Of a stretch of DNA of 18,244 bases, positions 9,522 to 17,471 are shown in pieces. The stretch covers positions 1 through 18,244 of the forward strand of contig JAFPYV010000016.1 of assembly GCA_017394375.1 (NCBI GenBank). Reading direction: 5' to 3'. Each line of letters opens with the position of its first letter. Positions within the stretch are counted from its first letter, which is position 1. Position numbers and translations under genes: made by a program. Source of the stretch: a bacterium. Its GTDB lineage: Bacteria > Bacillota_I > Bacilli_A > Mycoplasmatales > Mycoplasmoidaceae. The notes below the pieces were generated by a model. It searched no databases and was not told the DNA's origin. It saw only the letters and a program-made list of their open reading frames with translations.

Positions 9522-9548
9522 ATACTATATTATTATATATAGTATAAT
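9522..9548. promoter_or_regulatory. Palindromic divergent promoter between dnaX and ssrA
   Basis: ATACTATAT (9522-9530) and ATATAGTAT (9537-9545) form a perfect inverted repeat. The plus-strand TATAAT at 9543-9548 would start transcription near 9555 for ssrA. A minus-strand TATAAT inside the same palindrome would start dnaX only a few nucleotides before its ATG. The two promoters therefore overlap physically. Confidence 0.6.
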
Positions 9549-9567
9549 TATTGATAAATATCCCAAT

Positions 9568-10178
9568 GGGGATGTAATGGTTTCGACATGATTAGGACAC
9601 TTTTAACCGCAGTGGGGTAAGCCCCTTATCGCTTAAAAGCAATAAATGCAAACTCTAAGAATGAAGTAGAACCAAGTGTTCGCAGTGAAGACTTCGCTAA
9701 CGAAGAAAGAGTTAATTTATCTTCCTTTGAAATGAGCAAACTTTCACAAGTTGCAGTTGCACTAGCTTAAAACTACACTACTAGTAGCAACCAATCCAAT
9801 TATTTCTTATCCTAGCTATATTTTCACTAGGATAACAGTGACTCTAAGTCACCTAATTTTCTTTCATCTTCTATCTAGCTAGTTGGTTTTTAATTTTCCC
9901 AATTAGCAATTTATAGTTTCTTACTATAAACTTCATAAATTTTATTTTTCATTAAATTAATCCTCCTAGGTTTGTTGCAAGGCATTTTTCTCCTTCGCAA
10001 CTAACAAATCTTCTTATTTTTAACCAATTTTGCTAAGTGCAAAAATTGGATTTCTTAATTTATTTTCTCTTTAAACTTTTATTGTTTAGTTTCGTTGCAA
10101 GATGGAACTGAACTAAACTTGTATATGTTATTAGCAACCTAATTGTGGAAACGGGTTCGATTCCCGTCATCTCCACCA
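9568..10178 (+). ncRNA. ssrA: tmRNA (transfer-messenger RNA), unusually long
   Basis: Rescues stalled ribosomes by tagging the nascent peptide for degradation. The 5' end GGGGATG pairs with CATCTCC near the 3' end, followed by the encoded ACCA (10175-10178). The 5' AATGGTTTCGACATGATTAG and the T arm ACGGGTTCGATTCCCGT are diagnostic. ATTAGG and CCTAAT form helix P2, and GGGGTAAGCCCC is the PK1 region. The tag frame runs from GCT 9696 to TAA 9768-9770 and encodes 24 residues (ANEERVNLSSFEMSKL, then SQVAVALA). Helix P5 is visible as GTTGCACTAG pairing with CTAGTAGCAAC (one bulge), with the stop codon in its loop. The total is about 611 nt against the usual 350-420. The excess lies after the tag, where several extra hairpins occur (for example TCCTAG/CTAGGA, GTGACT/AGTCAC, CCAATTTT/AAAATTGG). 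Confidence 0.93.
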
Positions 10179-10180
10179 TA

Positions 10181-10216
10181 AAAAAATCTCAGGATAGTAG
10201 TGCCTGAGATTTTTTA
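10181..10216. terminator. Rho-independent terminator of ssrA
   Basis: AAAAATCTCAGG (10182-10193) and CCTGAGATTTTT form a perfect 12-bp stem followed by T residues, directly after the encoded CCA of tmRNA. Confidence 0.85.
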
Positions 10217-10279
10217 TATCAATAATATAAAACCAATAATCAAGTTAATTTAAAATCAAAAGCAATTAAGGAGTAGACA

Positions 10280-11113
10280 ATGTTTTTTAAGTATGAAGAA
10301 TTCATTAATAAATTAAATGAATGAATAAAAACAGGAAAAGATTTTTATGTGGATTTATTAGAAAATATTATTAATAATCCTAATCGATATTGTGGAATTT
10401 TTAGATTATCTAATCCTCAAACTAAATTAATTCAAAATGTGACTCAAAGTCAAGAAATTAAATTTGGTGATTTTATTGAAGATATCACAACTGAATATAT
10501 CGAAAAACTTGGTTATATAAATCAAAACAAATTAATTGGCAAAGATACTGATGGTAATCTCCTAGATGCAGATCAAGTATTTATTGACAAAGAAAATATT
10601 TATTTAGTTGAGCAAAAAATGAGAGATGACCATGACAGCACTAAAAAAAGAGGACAATATCAAAATTTCGAGAAAAAAATAATGGTATTAAAAAATAAAT
10701 ATCCACTCTTGCATCTTAACGCAATAATGTGATTTGTTGATGATAGCCTTATTAAAAATAAAAATTATTATCTTGATGAAATGAAAAAAACACATTATCA
10801 CAATACAGAATTACATCTTTACTATGGAGATGAATTTTTTAAATCATTAAAAAATGGATTGCTTGCTTGAAATGAATTAATTGAATATTTAAAAAAGAAT
10901 AAAAAAGAAAATTCAACCAAAGAATTTAATATTCCTGATTTTGGCAAAAGTAAAGAAATTTATGATGCTTTATTATCATTACCAAAAAAATATTGAGAAA
11001 AGTTACTTTCAAATGATAATAAATATTTAATCGTAAGAAATGAATTATTTTCATCTGGAAATAATCTAGAAAAAGCTAAAAACTATCTAAAATTTTTAAA
11101 CATAATTTTATAA
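10280..11113 (+). CDS. Type II restriction endonuclease, probable GANTC cutter (HinfI-like system)
   Basis: Predicted restriction partner of the adjacent M.HinfI-like methylase. Product 277 aa, of the same order as R.HinfI as I recall it. A PD-(D/E)xK type core is visible: D96-A-D98 in LLDADQVFI, then VEQK with E111 and K113 in IYLVEQKMRDDHD. The conserved-looking stretch KKRGQYQNFEKKI follows. Four UGA codons are read as Trp, one near the N-terminus, so the frame is only complete in code 4. The start ATG at 10280 follows AAGGAG with ideal spacing. The methylase begins 5 nt downstream, with no separate ribosome binding site. No control (C) protein gene is present. The specificity is inferred from the partner, not from this protein. 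Confidence 0.75.
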
Positions 11114-11118
11114 AAAAC

Positions 11119-12207
11119 ATGGATAATTTTAAAAATAAAGTAATAAATGAAGATGCACTAAAAATTCTAAAAACCATTCCAGACAAAACATTTGATTTTT
11201 GCTTTGCTGATCCACCTTATTTTATGCAAATCCCTCAAAATAAAAAATTATTAAGAGTCGAAGGAACCGAATATAAAGGTTGTACTGACGAGTGAGATAA
11301 ATTTCCATCACTTGAATATTATAAAGAATGAACAAAACTTTGACTAAGTGAAATTAGACGTACATTAAAAGATAACGGAACTATTTGTGTTATTTCTGGA
11401 ATGCAATCTATTTACGAAATAGGTAATATTTTAAGAGAATTAGGATATTGAGTCATAAATGATATAATTTGGCAAAAATCTAATCCAACTCCTAACTTCA
11501 CTGGAACTAGATTAAACAACAGCCATGAAACAATTATTTGAGCTGCAAAATCAAAAAAATCAAAATTGACTTTTAACTATAAGACAGCTAAATTTCTTAA
11601 TAATGGAAAGCAATTAGGATCAATTTGAACTTTTCCTGTATGTTCTGGAAAAGAAAGACTTCGTACAGATGACGGACAAAAATTACATTCCACTCAAAAA
11701 CCTGAAAGTTTACTTCATCGAATAATTGTTTTATTTACTAAAAAAGGTGATTTAATACTTGATCCATTTGCCGGAACAATGACAACAGCTGCAATTGCGA
11801 AAAAAACTGGAAGAAATTATTTCGTTATCGAAAAAGAAAAAAAATATATTGATTACGGTATCAAACGAATAAATCAAACTGTTGAAGATATCGGATTGGT
11901 TGAGAGCAATACATTAGATATAAAACCATCTAAAGTTTCAATGAATGAAATGATAAAAGAAGGTTATTTCAAAGTTGGTGAAAAATTTTTCCACACAAAT
12001 GGAAAAATTGCAACACTAAATGATGAAAAAGGAAATCTTCTTTTTGAAAATGAGAATGCATCAATGCATATAATTGCTGCCAAAATGATGAATAAAAAAA
12101 ATAGAATTAATGGATTTGACGTATTTAGTGTTGAAAGGAATGGTAAATTAATCTCAATTAAAGAAATAAGAAACAAGTATAGAAAAGATCACAATCTAAT
12201 TGTTTAA
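11119..12207 (+). CDS. Adenine-specific DNA methyltransferase, M.HinfI-like (probable GANTC)
   Basis: Beta-class N6-adenine methyltransferase (catalytic motif before the SAM motif). Product 362 aa, against 359 for M.HinfI as recalled. Motif IV is DPPY at residues 31-34 followed by FMQ. Motif I is DPFAGTMTT at about 215-223. Blocks shared with M.HinfI from memory include TDEWDKF, NPTPNFTGTR, HSTQKPESLL, GRNYFVIEKEKKYID and a C-terminal RAMA-like domain beginning EGYFKVGEKFF. The domain is complete. The gene follows the endonuclease by 5 nt and has no Shine-Dalgarno sequence, so translation is probably coupled. Several UGA Trp codons show the gene is adapted to code 4 and did not arrive recently from a standard-code host. 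A terminator follows. Confidence 0.9.
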
Positions 12208-12220
12208 AACTTAATTAAAT

Positions 12221-12248
12221 AACTAAGGTGCAAAAACCTTAGTTTTTT
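12221..12248 (+). terminator. Rho-independent terminator of the restriction-modification operon
   Basis: AACTAAGGT (12221-12229) and ACCTTAGTT (12236-12244) form a 9-bp stem with loop GCAAAA, followed by a T run to 12248. Confidence 0.85.
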
Positions 12249-12352
12249 AGTTCAAAATACCTTCGATGAATAAGATTTGTATAAAAATGTTTATTTGGTT
12301 GAATATTTCAAATTATATTCATAATGTTAAGTTATTTTTAAATTCATTATGA

Positions 12353-12381
12353 TATAATAAAAGGATTTTGATTAATGGAGG
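12353..12381 (+). promoter_or_regulatory. Promoter and ribosome binding site of the MATE gene
   Basis: TATAAT at 12353-12358 predicts transcription starting near 12365. A strong GGAGG lies at 12377-12381, but no in-frame ATG is at the right distance. ATT at 12389 is 7 nt away, TTG at 12383 only 1 nt. Confidence 0.55.
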
Positions 12382-12388
12382 TTTGATT

Positions 12389-14524
12389 ATTTCTAAAAAA
12401 GACGGACGCTATTTTGGTGTTCATGAAAAATCATTAAAACTGTATGGTTTAGAACCAATTTGACTGGTAACTTTAAAAGTGGGGCTAACTGGTTTAGTCA
12501 TGTCTTTTTTTATTGGGTTATTCACCTTTGTTGATCAATTAATGTTGGTAAACTTTATGCCAATTACCGAAGCATTTAGCTTTACCCATTTGTTTTATGC
12601 CAATAATACTGGATCATTAGCACCTTTATTAAATCACTTACAAACCTCAAATAAAGAGTTATATGATGCCATTAAAAGCAGTTTGAATGATCAGAATCAG
12701 AATGGATTGGAAGCATTAGCTACTGCCATTAGTAACACCACGGGATTAGCAATTTATACTTCAGTAGGAGTAGTACGTTCTGCAGTATCATTAACTGGTC
12801 CACTTTCAATTATTGTTAATGCAATTCCAAGTTTATTTGCAATTGGTACAAGCGTTAAATATACGCATGCATTAGGAGTGCTTGACCACAAGCGTGCAGC
12901 TTTAATTTGACAAAATGCTTTTGTTGGATGCATTATTTCGGGATTAGTTTGCTTTATATTACTGCTAATTTTAGTCCCAAGTGTCCTACCATTGCAAGCA
13001 TCTAACAACCATATTGATGCAAATGAAATTGCCAATTTATTACCTGGTATTAGTAGACATTTTCACGAAATGGGTTGAAATTTTAATAATGTATTTGCAG
13101 TAAATGGCCAACAAATTAATGAAATGCTATACTACACCATCATTAACAACCACGCAGCATTTTATGTCCATGTAAATGGCAACGAATACTTAAATGTGCT
13201 AAATTATCAAGTAAATAACATTAACGTAAGTACTCATGATTTAGTTACCTTAAATCCAAATAATTTACACCAATTAGTTTTATCATTAACCAGTAATGAT
13301 TCCTTTAATGTTGTGCATGTTTGAAATAATTATTACATGCAAGTAAAAAATTATTCCATTAACTGGGGTGAACAATTCATGTTCATCATGGGAGCTGGAT
13401 GCACTATTTTTGCTCTAGCTACTTTATTAGGAGTAATTCTACGTAGTGATGGGGCATTAGTAATGATTGCCATTATTACTGTAGTAACTGTGCTTATTAA
13501 CATCTTATTTGATTACTTACTAATCTATTACGCTCAAATTGGAATGAGTGGGGCTGCAGTTGCATCTGTATTAGGATGAAGTATTGAATTTATTTGGTAT
13601 GCCTTATATTTACAATATTCAAATATCCATAGTTGTGCTGATTTTAGATTATTGTGTCCTAAATGCTTATGCATTAGATGAGCAATGATTTGGGAATTAG
13701 TACTCTTTGGTTTAAGCATGCTGATTGGTACTGTAACTTTTAGTGCTTCACGAATTATTCTATTTAGTGTAGTTTCTTACGTCACAGTGCAAGTTATTCC
13801 CCAAGTTGGTAGTGAATACTATTTATCAATTCTTGGTGCATGTGCCCCAATCATCAATCTTTTTGTCTTCACAGTTTTTGGTTTAATTAAAGGCAGTGAC
13901 CCAATCTTCGCTTACAATTATTCTAGTAAGAAATACAAACGGGTTCAAGAAGCATACTGATACAACATGATGATGATTTTAATTTTTAGTTGTATTGTGT
14001 TAGGGTTAATTGGTTTTTGTGATCCAATTAAAGATGGATTATTATCATGGTTCAAAATTACTGCAGATTCACCAAACTATCAACAAGCCTCAGCCTCTAA
14101 ATTGATTTGGGTCTGATTAATGCAAGTTCCAATCATGTCTTTTGCCACCGGGGGAATGTTTGTTTACCGCAGTTGCAACCGCTTAGGTACTAGTTATATT
14201 GTGGCTTTAATTAGATCATGTGTATTTAATATTCCATTTGTTTACATCTTTATGGCAATTGCTATTAACGATAAAGATGTATTAAATGCGGGATTAAGTA
14301 TGATGCAAGTTAACTTACCATACTTAAACCACGCAATGTGGTTCTATATGGATAATGTACCAATTGCTACTGCTGGATATGCATTAACTGTATTTATTAT
14401 GTCAACCATCTTCATTTATACTTCATTAGATGATGAACCAATGAAAAAATGGTATCAACTATGACCAACTAAATACATTTATAATGCTTATCAAAAGCAC
14501 TTATTTAATGAATCAAGAGTTTAA
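12389..14524 (+). CDS. MATE-family multidrug/sodium antiporter, enlarged (about 711 aa)
   Basis: Polytopic membrane transporter of the MATE/MOP superfamily, presumably exporting drugs or metabolites using an ion gradient. Many hydrophobic helices are visible (for example LVMSFFIGLFTFVDQLMLVN, then VLINILFDYLLIYYAQIGM). MATE-like blocks are TGPLSIIVNAIPSLFAIGTS, RSDGALVMIAII, GMSGAAVASVLGW and GSDPIFAYNYSSKKY. It is far longer than the usual 450 aa because of polar insertions at about residues 50-110 and 195-325, the second an Asn-rich domain of about 130 residues. The start is uncertain. The frame is open from TTG 12383, and ATT 12389 has the best spacing to GGAGG. An ATG at 12375 is in another frame, one A away from fusing to this one. 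The first in-frame GTG is 12479. A terminator follows. Confidence 0.85.
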
Positions 14525-14530
14525 TAAATA

Positions 14531-14566
14531 AAAAAAGGATGCTGTTAATTTGCATCCTTTTTTATT
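14531..14566. terminator. Bidirectional terminator between MATE gene and tRNA-Ser
   Basis: AAAAGGATGC (14533-14542) and GCATCCTTTT (14552-14561) form a 10-bp stem. T runs follow on both strands, so it serves the plus-strand MATE gene and the minus-strand tRNA. Confidence 0.85.
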
Positions 14567-14570
14567 ACTA

Positions 14571-14660
14571 TGGCGGAGACGATGAGATTCGAACTCATGC
14601 ACCGATTACTCGATCTAGCACCTTAGCAGGGTGTCCTCTTAGCCACTTGAGTACGTCTCC
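14571..14660 (-). tRNA. tRNA-Ser (anticodon GCT)
   Basis: Reads AGC/AGU. On the minus strand GGAGACG at the 5' end pairs with CGTCTCC, followed by G and an encoded CCA. The D arm CTCAAGTGGCTAAGAG, anticodon loop CTGCTAA (anticodon GCT), a long variable arm as expected for serine, and the T arm TGAGTTCGAATCTCA are all present. Length 90 nt. A TATAAT on the minus strand (14676-14681) serves as its promoter. Confidence 0.95.
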
Positions 14661-14661
14661 A

Positions 14662-14689
14662 AATTGTTATGTTTTATTATATAACAATT
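14662..14689. repeat. Inverted repeat around the tRNA-Ser promoter
   Basis: AATTGTTAT (14662-14670) and ATAACAATT (14681-14689) are perfect inverted arms around a 10-nt loop. The minus-strand TATAAT of the tRNA overlaps the right arm. Confidence 0.5.
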
Positions 14690-14760
14690 GAAATTAATTT
14701 AAATTAAAACTTGGGGCAAATAATTTTAATAAATGATTATTAATAAATATATTTTTATAG

Positions 14761-14766
14761 TATAAT
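14761..14766 (+). promoter_or_regulatory. -10 element of the tracrRNA promoter
   Basis: A perfect TATAAT in a very AT-rich stretch. Transcription would start near 14772, exactly at the 5' hairpin of the tracrRNA. Only a poor -35 (TTATTA near 14737) is visible. Confidence 0.6.
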
Positions 14767-14771
14767 ATATA

Positions 14772-14862
14772 CGTGTCATTAAAGACACTAGTTTACATTA
14801 AATCGCAACGGATGCAAAACAAAGCATTACGCTGTAACCGCCCTCGTAATGAGGGTTTTTAT
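14772..14862 (+). ncRNA. tracrRNA of the type II-A CRISPR system
   Basis: Pairs with the CRISPR repeat to form the guide duplex used by Cas9 and cut by RNase III. A 5' hairpin GTGTC-ATTAAA-GACAC (14773-14788) comes first. The anti-repeat at 14789-14820 then pairs with the first 32 nt of the plus-strand repeat at 27 positions. Its central AT/TA mismatch forms the expected internal bulge. After the lower stem (GCAAAAC) comes a nexus-type hairpin AGC-ATTAC-GCT at 14823-14833. A terminator hairpin CCCTC-GTAAT-GAGGG with five T ends it at 14841-14860. The pairing direction shows the crRNA is read from the plus strand, beginning ATTTTGC. The tracrRNA lies where it often does in type II-A loci, but no cas9 follows. 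Confidence 0.85.
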
Positions 14863-15031
14863 TTTCCCATCACTAATTTCTAAAGTCTATTTTTGATTTA
14901 AAATCCTATTAAATATTCAATAATCCGCACTTATTTTTAATAATGATTACGGAATTAAAATTAATCAATAATTATTATTAATTTCTGTTTAAAATACATA
15001 TAACAATTAACCAATTGTAAAAGGAAATAAC

Positions 15032-15364
15032 ATGAAAGATAAAATCTGAATTTCCCCTGACCGTAAAGAAATAAGCGTCCCAGAAAATGTTAATCCAGTG
15101 TTTATTTTCCACATGACATTAGATTATGATCATAAAAGCGGACTAAAAAAGCAAAAAATGATTACTGCTTGTACTGGTGGTAAATTCATTCACTTTAAAG
15201 AACAAGATTATCCCAAAACTGAATTGTGAGATTATGATGGTTTAACCATTTACTTTACTAGAGTACAATTAAATGCCATTAATTCTTTCTTTACTAATGG
15301 AAATCAAGACACCTTACCAACTGAAGATAAAGTATCAAATAAGTTAAATAATAACGATTATTAA
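15032..15364 (+). CDS. Unrecognised 110-aa protein in the position of cas9
   Basis: I do not recognise this protein. The ATG follows AAAAGGAAATAAC, a strong ribosome binding site, so it looks like an intact gene rather than a fragment. Two UGA Trp codons occur (residue 6, and in ELWDYDG). The product is soluble with no signal or membrane segment. It mixes beta-prone stretches (NPVFIFHMTLDYD, KFIHFKEQDYP, GLTIYFTRVQL) and ends in a polar Asn/Asp-rich tail. No RuvC, HNH or bridge-helix sequence is visible, so it is not an obvious cas9 remnant. It sits between tracrRNA and cas1, with a hairpin plus T run 35 nt after its stop. It could be a CRISPR accessory protein, an anti-CRISPR, an unrelated insertion or a Cas9 C-terminal relic; none is proved. 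Confidence 0.7.
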
Positions 15365-15388
15365 TTCTCATTCACTAAATAATTTTTC

Positions 15389-15394
15389 TATAAT
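15389..15394 (+). promoter_or_regulatory. Possible -10 element for cas1-cas2-csn2
   Basis: TATAAT with a possible -35 TTCTCA at about 15365-15370. Transcription would begin at about 15401, inside the hairpin that follows. Confidence 0.45.
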
Positions 15395-15396
15395 TT

Positions 15397-15428
15397 ATGA
15401 TGGAAGTAAAAAGCTTCCATCATTTTTA
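15397..15428 (+). terminator. Hairpin with T run between the 110-aa gene and cas1
   Basis: ATGATGGAAG (15397-15406) and CTTCCATCAT (15414-15423) form a 10-bp stem followed by T residues. It would terminate the 110-aa gene's transcript, or act as an attenuator if cas1 is transcribed from the TATAAT just before it. Confidence 0.7.
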
Positions 15429-15455
15429 TTATTAACTAATTTAATGATCTTAATT

Positions 15456-16355
15456 ATGGGATGAAAGATTGTTGAAATTGAAAATGCAAGAACTTTAAAA
15501 TTATTTTTAGACAACTTAGTAATTGAAACAGAAACTCAAAAAATTACTATTCCGTTATCAGATATTGACACGTTAATTACTCATAATTCCTATCTAATGC
15601 TATCTTCAAGATTACTTGTAGAAATTGCTAACCACAACATTAATTTCATTATTTGTGATGATAAACATAATCCTAGCTGCCAACTAACTCCTATTAGTGG
15701 CAACTATAATTCGTTAAAAGTTTTTGATAAACAACTAAATTGAAATTATGTGTTTACGGGTAATTTATGAAAGAAAATTATTATTCAAAAAATCATGAAC
15801 CAGGCAGAAACACTATTGCACTTTACCAATAATGAAGTTATTTATCAACAAATTATTGCCTTAAGCAAGGAAGTAAAAGATTTTGACCAAACTAATCGGG
15901 AAGGCCATGCAGCTAAATTATATTGACACTATTTAATCAATGAAGATTTTCACAGAACTGATGAATGCTTTTTAAATATGTTGCTTAATTATGGATATGC
16001 AATATTAAGATCAATGATTACTAGAAGCATTATTAAAAAGGGACTAGATCCTAGAAAATCTTTATATCATCATTCGTTTAATAATTTTTTTGCATTAGCA
16101 TCTGATTTTATTGAAGTATTTAGATTTTGTGTTGATCACCTTGTTTATCTAATTAAAGATGAATATGCTAACATCAATGATGCTAAAGCAAAACTATTAC
16201 AATTAATGGGCAATTATAAATTACTTTATAATGGTAAAGGATTATTTATTAATAACGCAATTGATGACTTTGTTGATCACGTTATTAATCAAAGTGAATT
16301 TCCAATCATTAAAATTTTATGAGAACAATCAACTTTAAACCAATGCGAATCATAG
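15456..16355 (+). CDS. cas1: CRISPR-associated endonuclease Cas1 (type II)
   Basis: Integrase subunit of the Cas1-Cas2 complex that inserts new spacers at the leader end of the array. Product 299 aa, the normal length for type II-A. The N-terminus MGWKIVEIEN resembles the MGWRTV start of streptococcal type II Cas1. The block INFIICDDKHNPSCQLTPI is also typical. Catalytic residues are in place: E149 in TNREGHAAK, H205/H206 in YHHSFNN, and E220 in ASDFIEVFR. The gene depends on code 4: UGA at codon 3, several internal UGA, and a UGA at 16320-16322 that must be read through to TAG 16353-16355. This gives an overlap of 37 nt with cas2. The ATG lacks a strong ribosome binding site (TAATT precedes it). 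Confidence 0.93.
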
Positions 16356-16651
16356 TAATGTTTGATTTGCCCAATACAGAAAAAGACGAAAGTAAGGAAT
16401 ACCGAATCTTTCATAATGATTTAATCAGAAATGGATATTTTATGATGCAATATAGTATTTATGTGAAATGTGTAAATGCTACAACCAAGATTGACTTTGA
16501 AATCAATAAAATTAGAAAGCACATCCCTAAAGAAGGAAGCATTCGAGTTTTAACTGTCACAGAAAATCAATATAATTCCATGAAAATTATTTTGGGAGAA
16601 CAAAACTTAAATGAAGTATATAATGATGCTTCAAGGTATGTAAAGGTTTAA
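16319..16651 (+). CDS. cas2: CRISPR-associated protein Cas2
   Basis: Structural partner of Cas1 in spacer acquisition. Product 110 aa. The ferredoxin-like core begins MRIIVMFDLPNTEKDES, with the conserved Asp at residue 16 counted from the first ATG. It continues NGYFMMQYSIYVKCVNA and ends with the type II block HIPKEGSIRVLTVTENQYNSM. The first ATG (16319) gives an 8-residue extension (MRTINFKP) before a second ATG at 16343 that matches the usual start. Both are possible; short extensions are known in type II Cas2. It overlaps the cas1 end and is followed 5 nt later by csn2, so cas1-cas2-csn2 is one operon. Confidence 0.93.
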   Translation: MRTINFKPMRIIVMFDLPNTEKDESKEYRIFHNDLIRNGYFMMQYSIYVKCVNATTKIDFEINKIRKHIPKEGSIRVLTVTENQYNSMKIILGEQNLNEVYNDASRYVKV

Positions 16652-16656
16652 TAATT

Positions 16657-17415
16657 ATGTTAGATTTTTTTATTAAAAATATTGAATGTAACTTCGATTA
16701 CAATGGTTTAAAGGTATTTTGTGTACCAAATACTACTTTATTTTTAAGGCAATTATTTATTTCGTTACAAGAAGGACAATTTATTAAAACGGAATTTAAT
16801 AAATATAGCAAGTATATCATGGTTACACCATTGACCAAGATTAATAACTTGTTAAGTTTAAATAAAACTAATAATTTGTACAAAAAATTATTAGATTTAA
16901 CCCAAGGCAAGAAAATTCTTGATGAACAAGAATTAGCTTTAATTGCTAATACGATTAATGAAGAACTAGAAGATGATGTCTTAGAAGTAAATTATGATAT
17001 TGCTAAATTATTATCAACGGTATTTAATGTAGTTGGTGATAAATACTTTGATGAAGATAAACTATATAACTTACTAGATTTTTGTAAAACTGACAGTAAG
17101 CAATTACTAATTCTTTCTGACTATGTTAATTTAAATCTTGATAAGTTATATAAGTATACTAATTACTATGACTTTCTAATTGTCACTAGTAAGTTAAATA
17201 GTGCAATATATAATATAAAGCAATTAGAAACCTGTGTAGTGTGAAATGATGCCCATAATTATCTAGAAGTACTTGATAAAGATAAGTTGTATGCTTATTT
17301 AGAAAAGAACACTAATCAATTGATTAATGATCAAGTGATGGATAATTATCTCAAGAGAAGCGGAGATCAGTTGTTGAATGCAAAAATCGATTATTTTCTA
17401 TGAAACATTGCATAA
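16657..17415 (+). CDS. csn2: CRISPR-associated protein Csn2 (type II-A)
   Basis: Ring-forming DNA-end-binding protein required for spacer acquisition in type II-A systems. Product 252 aa, somewhat longer than the usual 220. The identification rests on position (directly after cas2 and before the array) and on a Csn2-like pattern. That pattern is an N-terminal block VFCVPNTTLFLRQLFISLQE, a central helical region (ILDEQELALIANTINEELED), and a late block KQLLILSDYVNLNLDKLYKY followed by DFLIVTSKLNSA. Two UGA Trp codons lie in the last 60 residues; reading them takes the frame to TAA 17413-17415. The sequence is divergent, so the subfamily is not assigned. Its presence makes the locus II-A rather than II-C. 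Confidence 0.78.
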
Positions 17416-17471
17416 AATAAGCAATTTCAATAAAAAATTCTTGATTTTTGCCTAAAAATGCTGATTTTGAC
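17416..17471 (+). promoter_or_regulatory. CRISPR leader
   Basis: A 56-nt AT-rich gap between csn2 and the first repeat. It ends CTGATTTTGAC directly at the repeat. The tracrRNA pairing shows the array is read away from this end, so this is the leader where new spacers should enter. No clear promoter is visible in it, so array transcription may come from the cas operon. Confidence 0.6.

Noticed and set aside
9568..10178. Permuted two-piece tmRNA
   Set aside because: The 5' GGGGATG end precedes the tag and the CCA end follows it in normal order, so this is a one-piece tmRNA.
10178..12250. Genomic island with att repeats at ssrA
   Set aside because: I looked for a second copy of the tmRNA 3' end (GTCATCTCCACCA) downstream and saw none, and there is no integrase.
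17440..17471. Leader segment resembling a degenerate repeat (ATTTTTGCCTA)
   Set aside because: The similarity covers only the first ten or so bases and the region is AT-rich; it does not extend into the CpG core.
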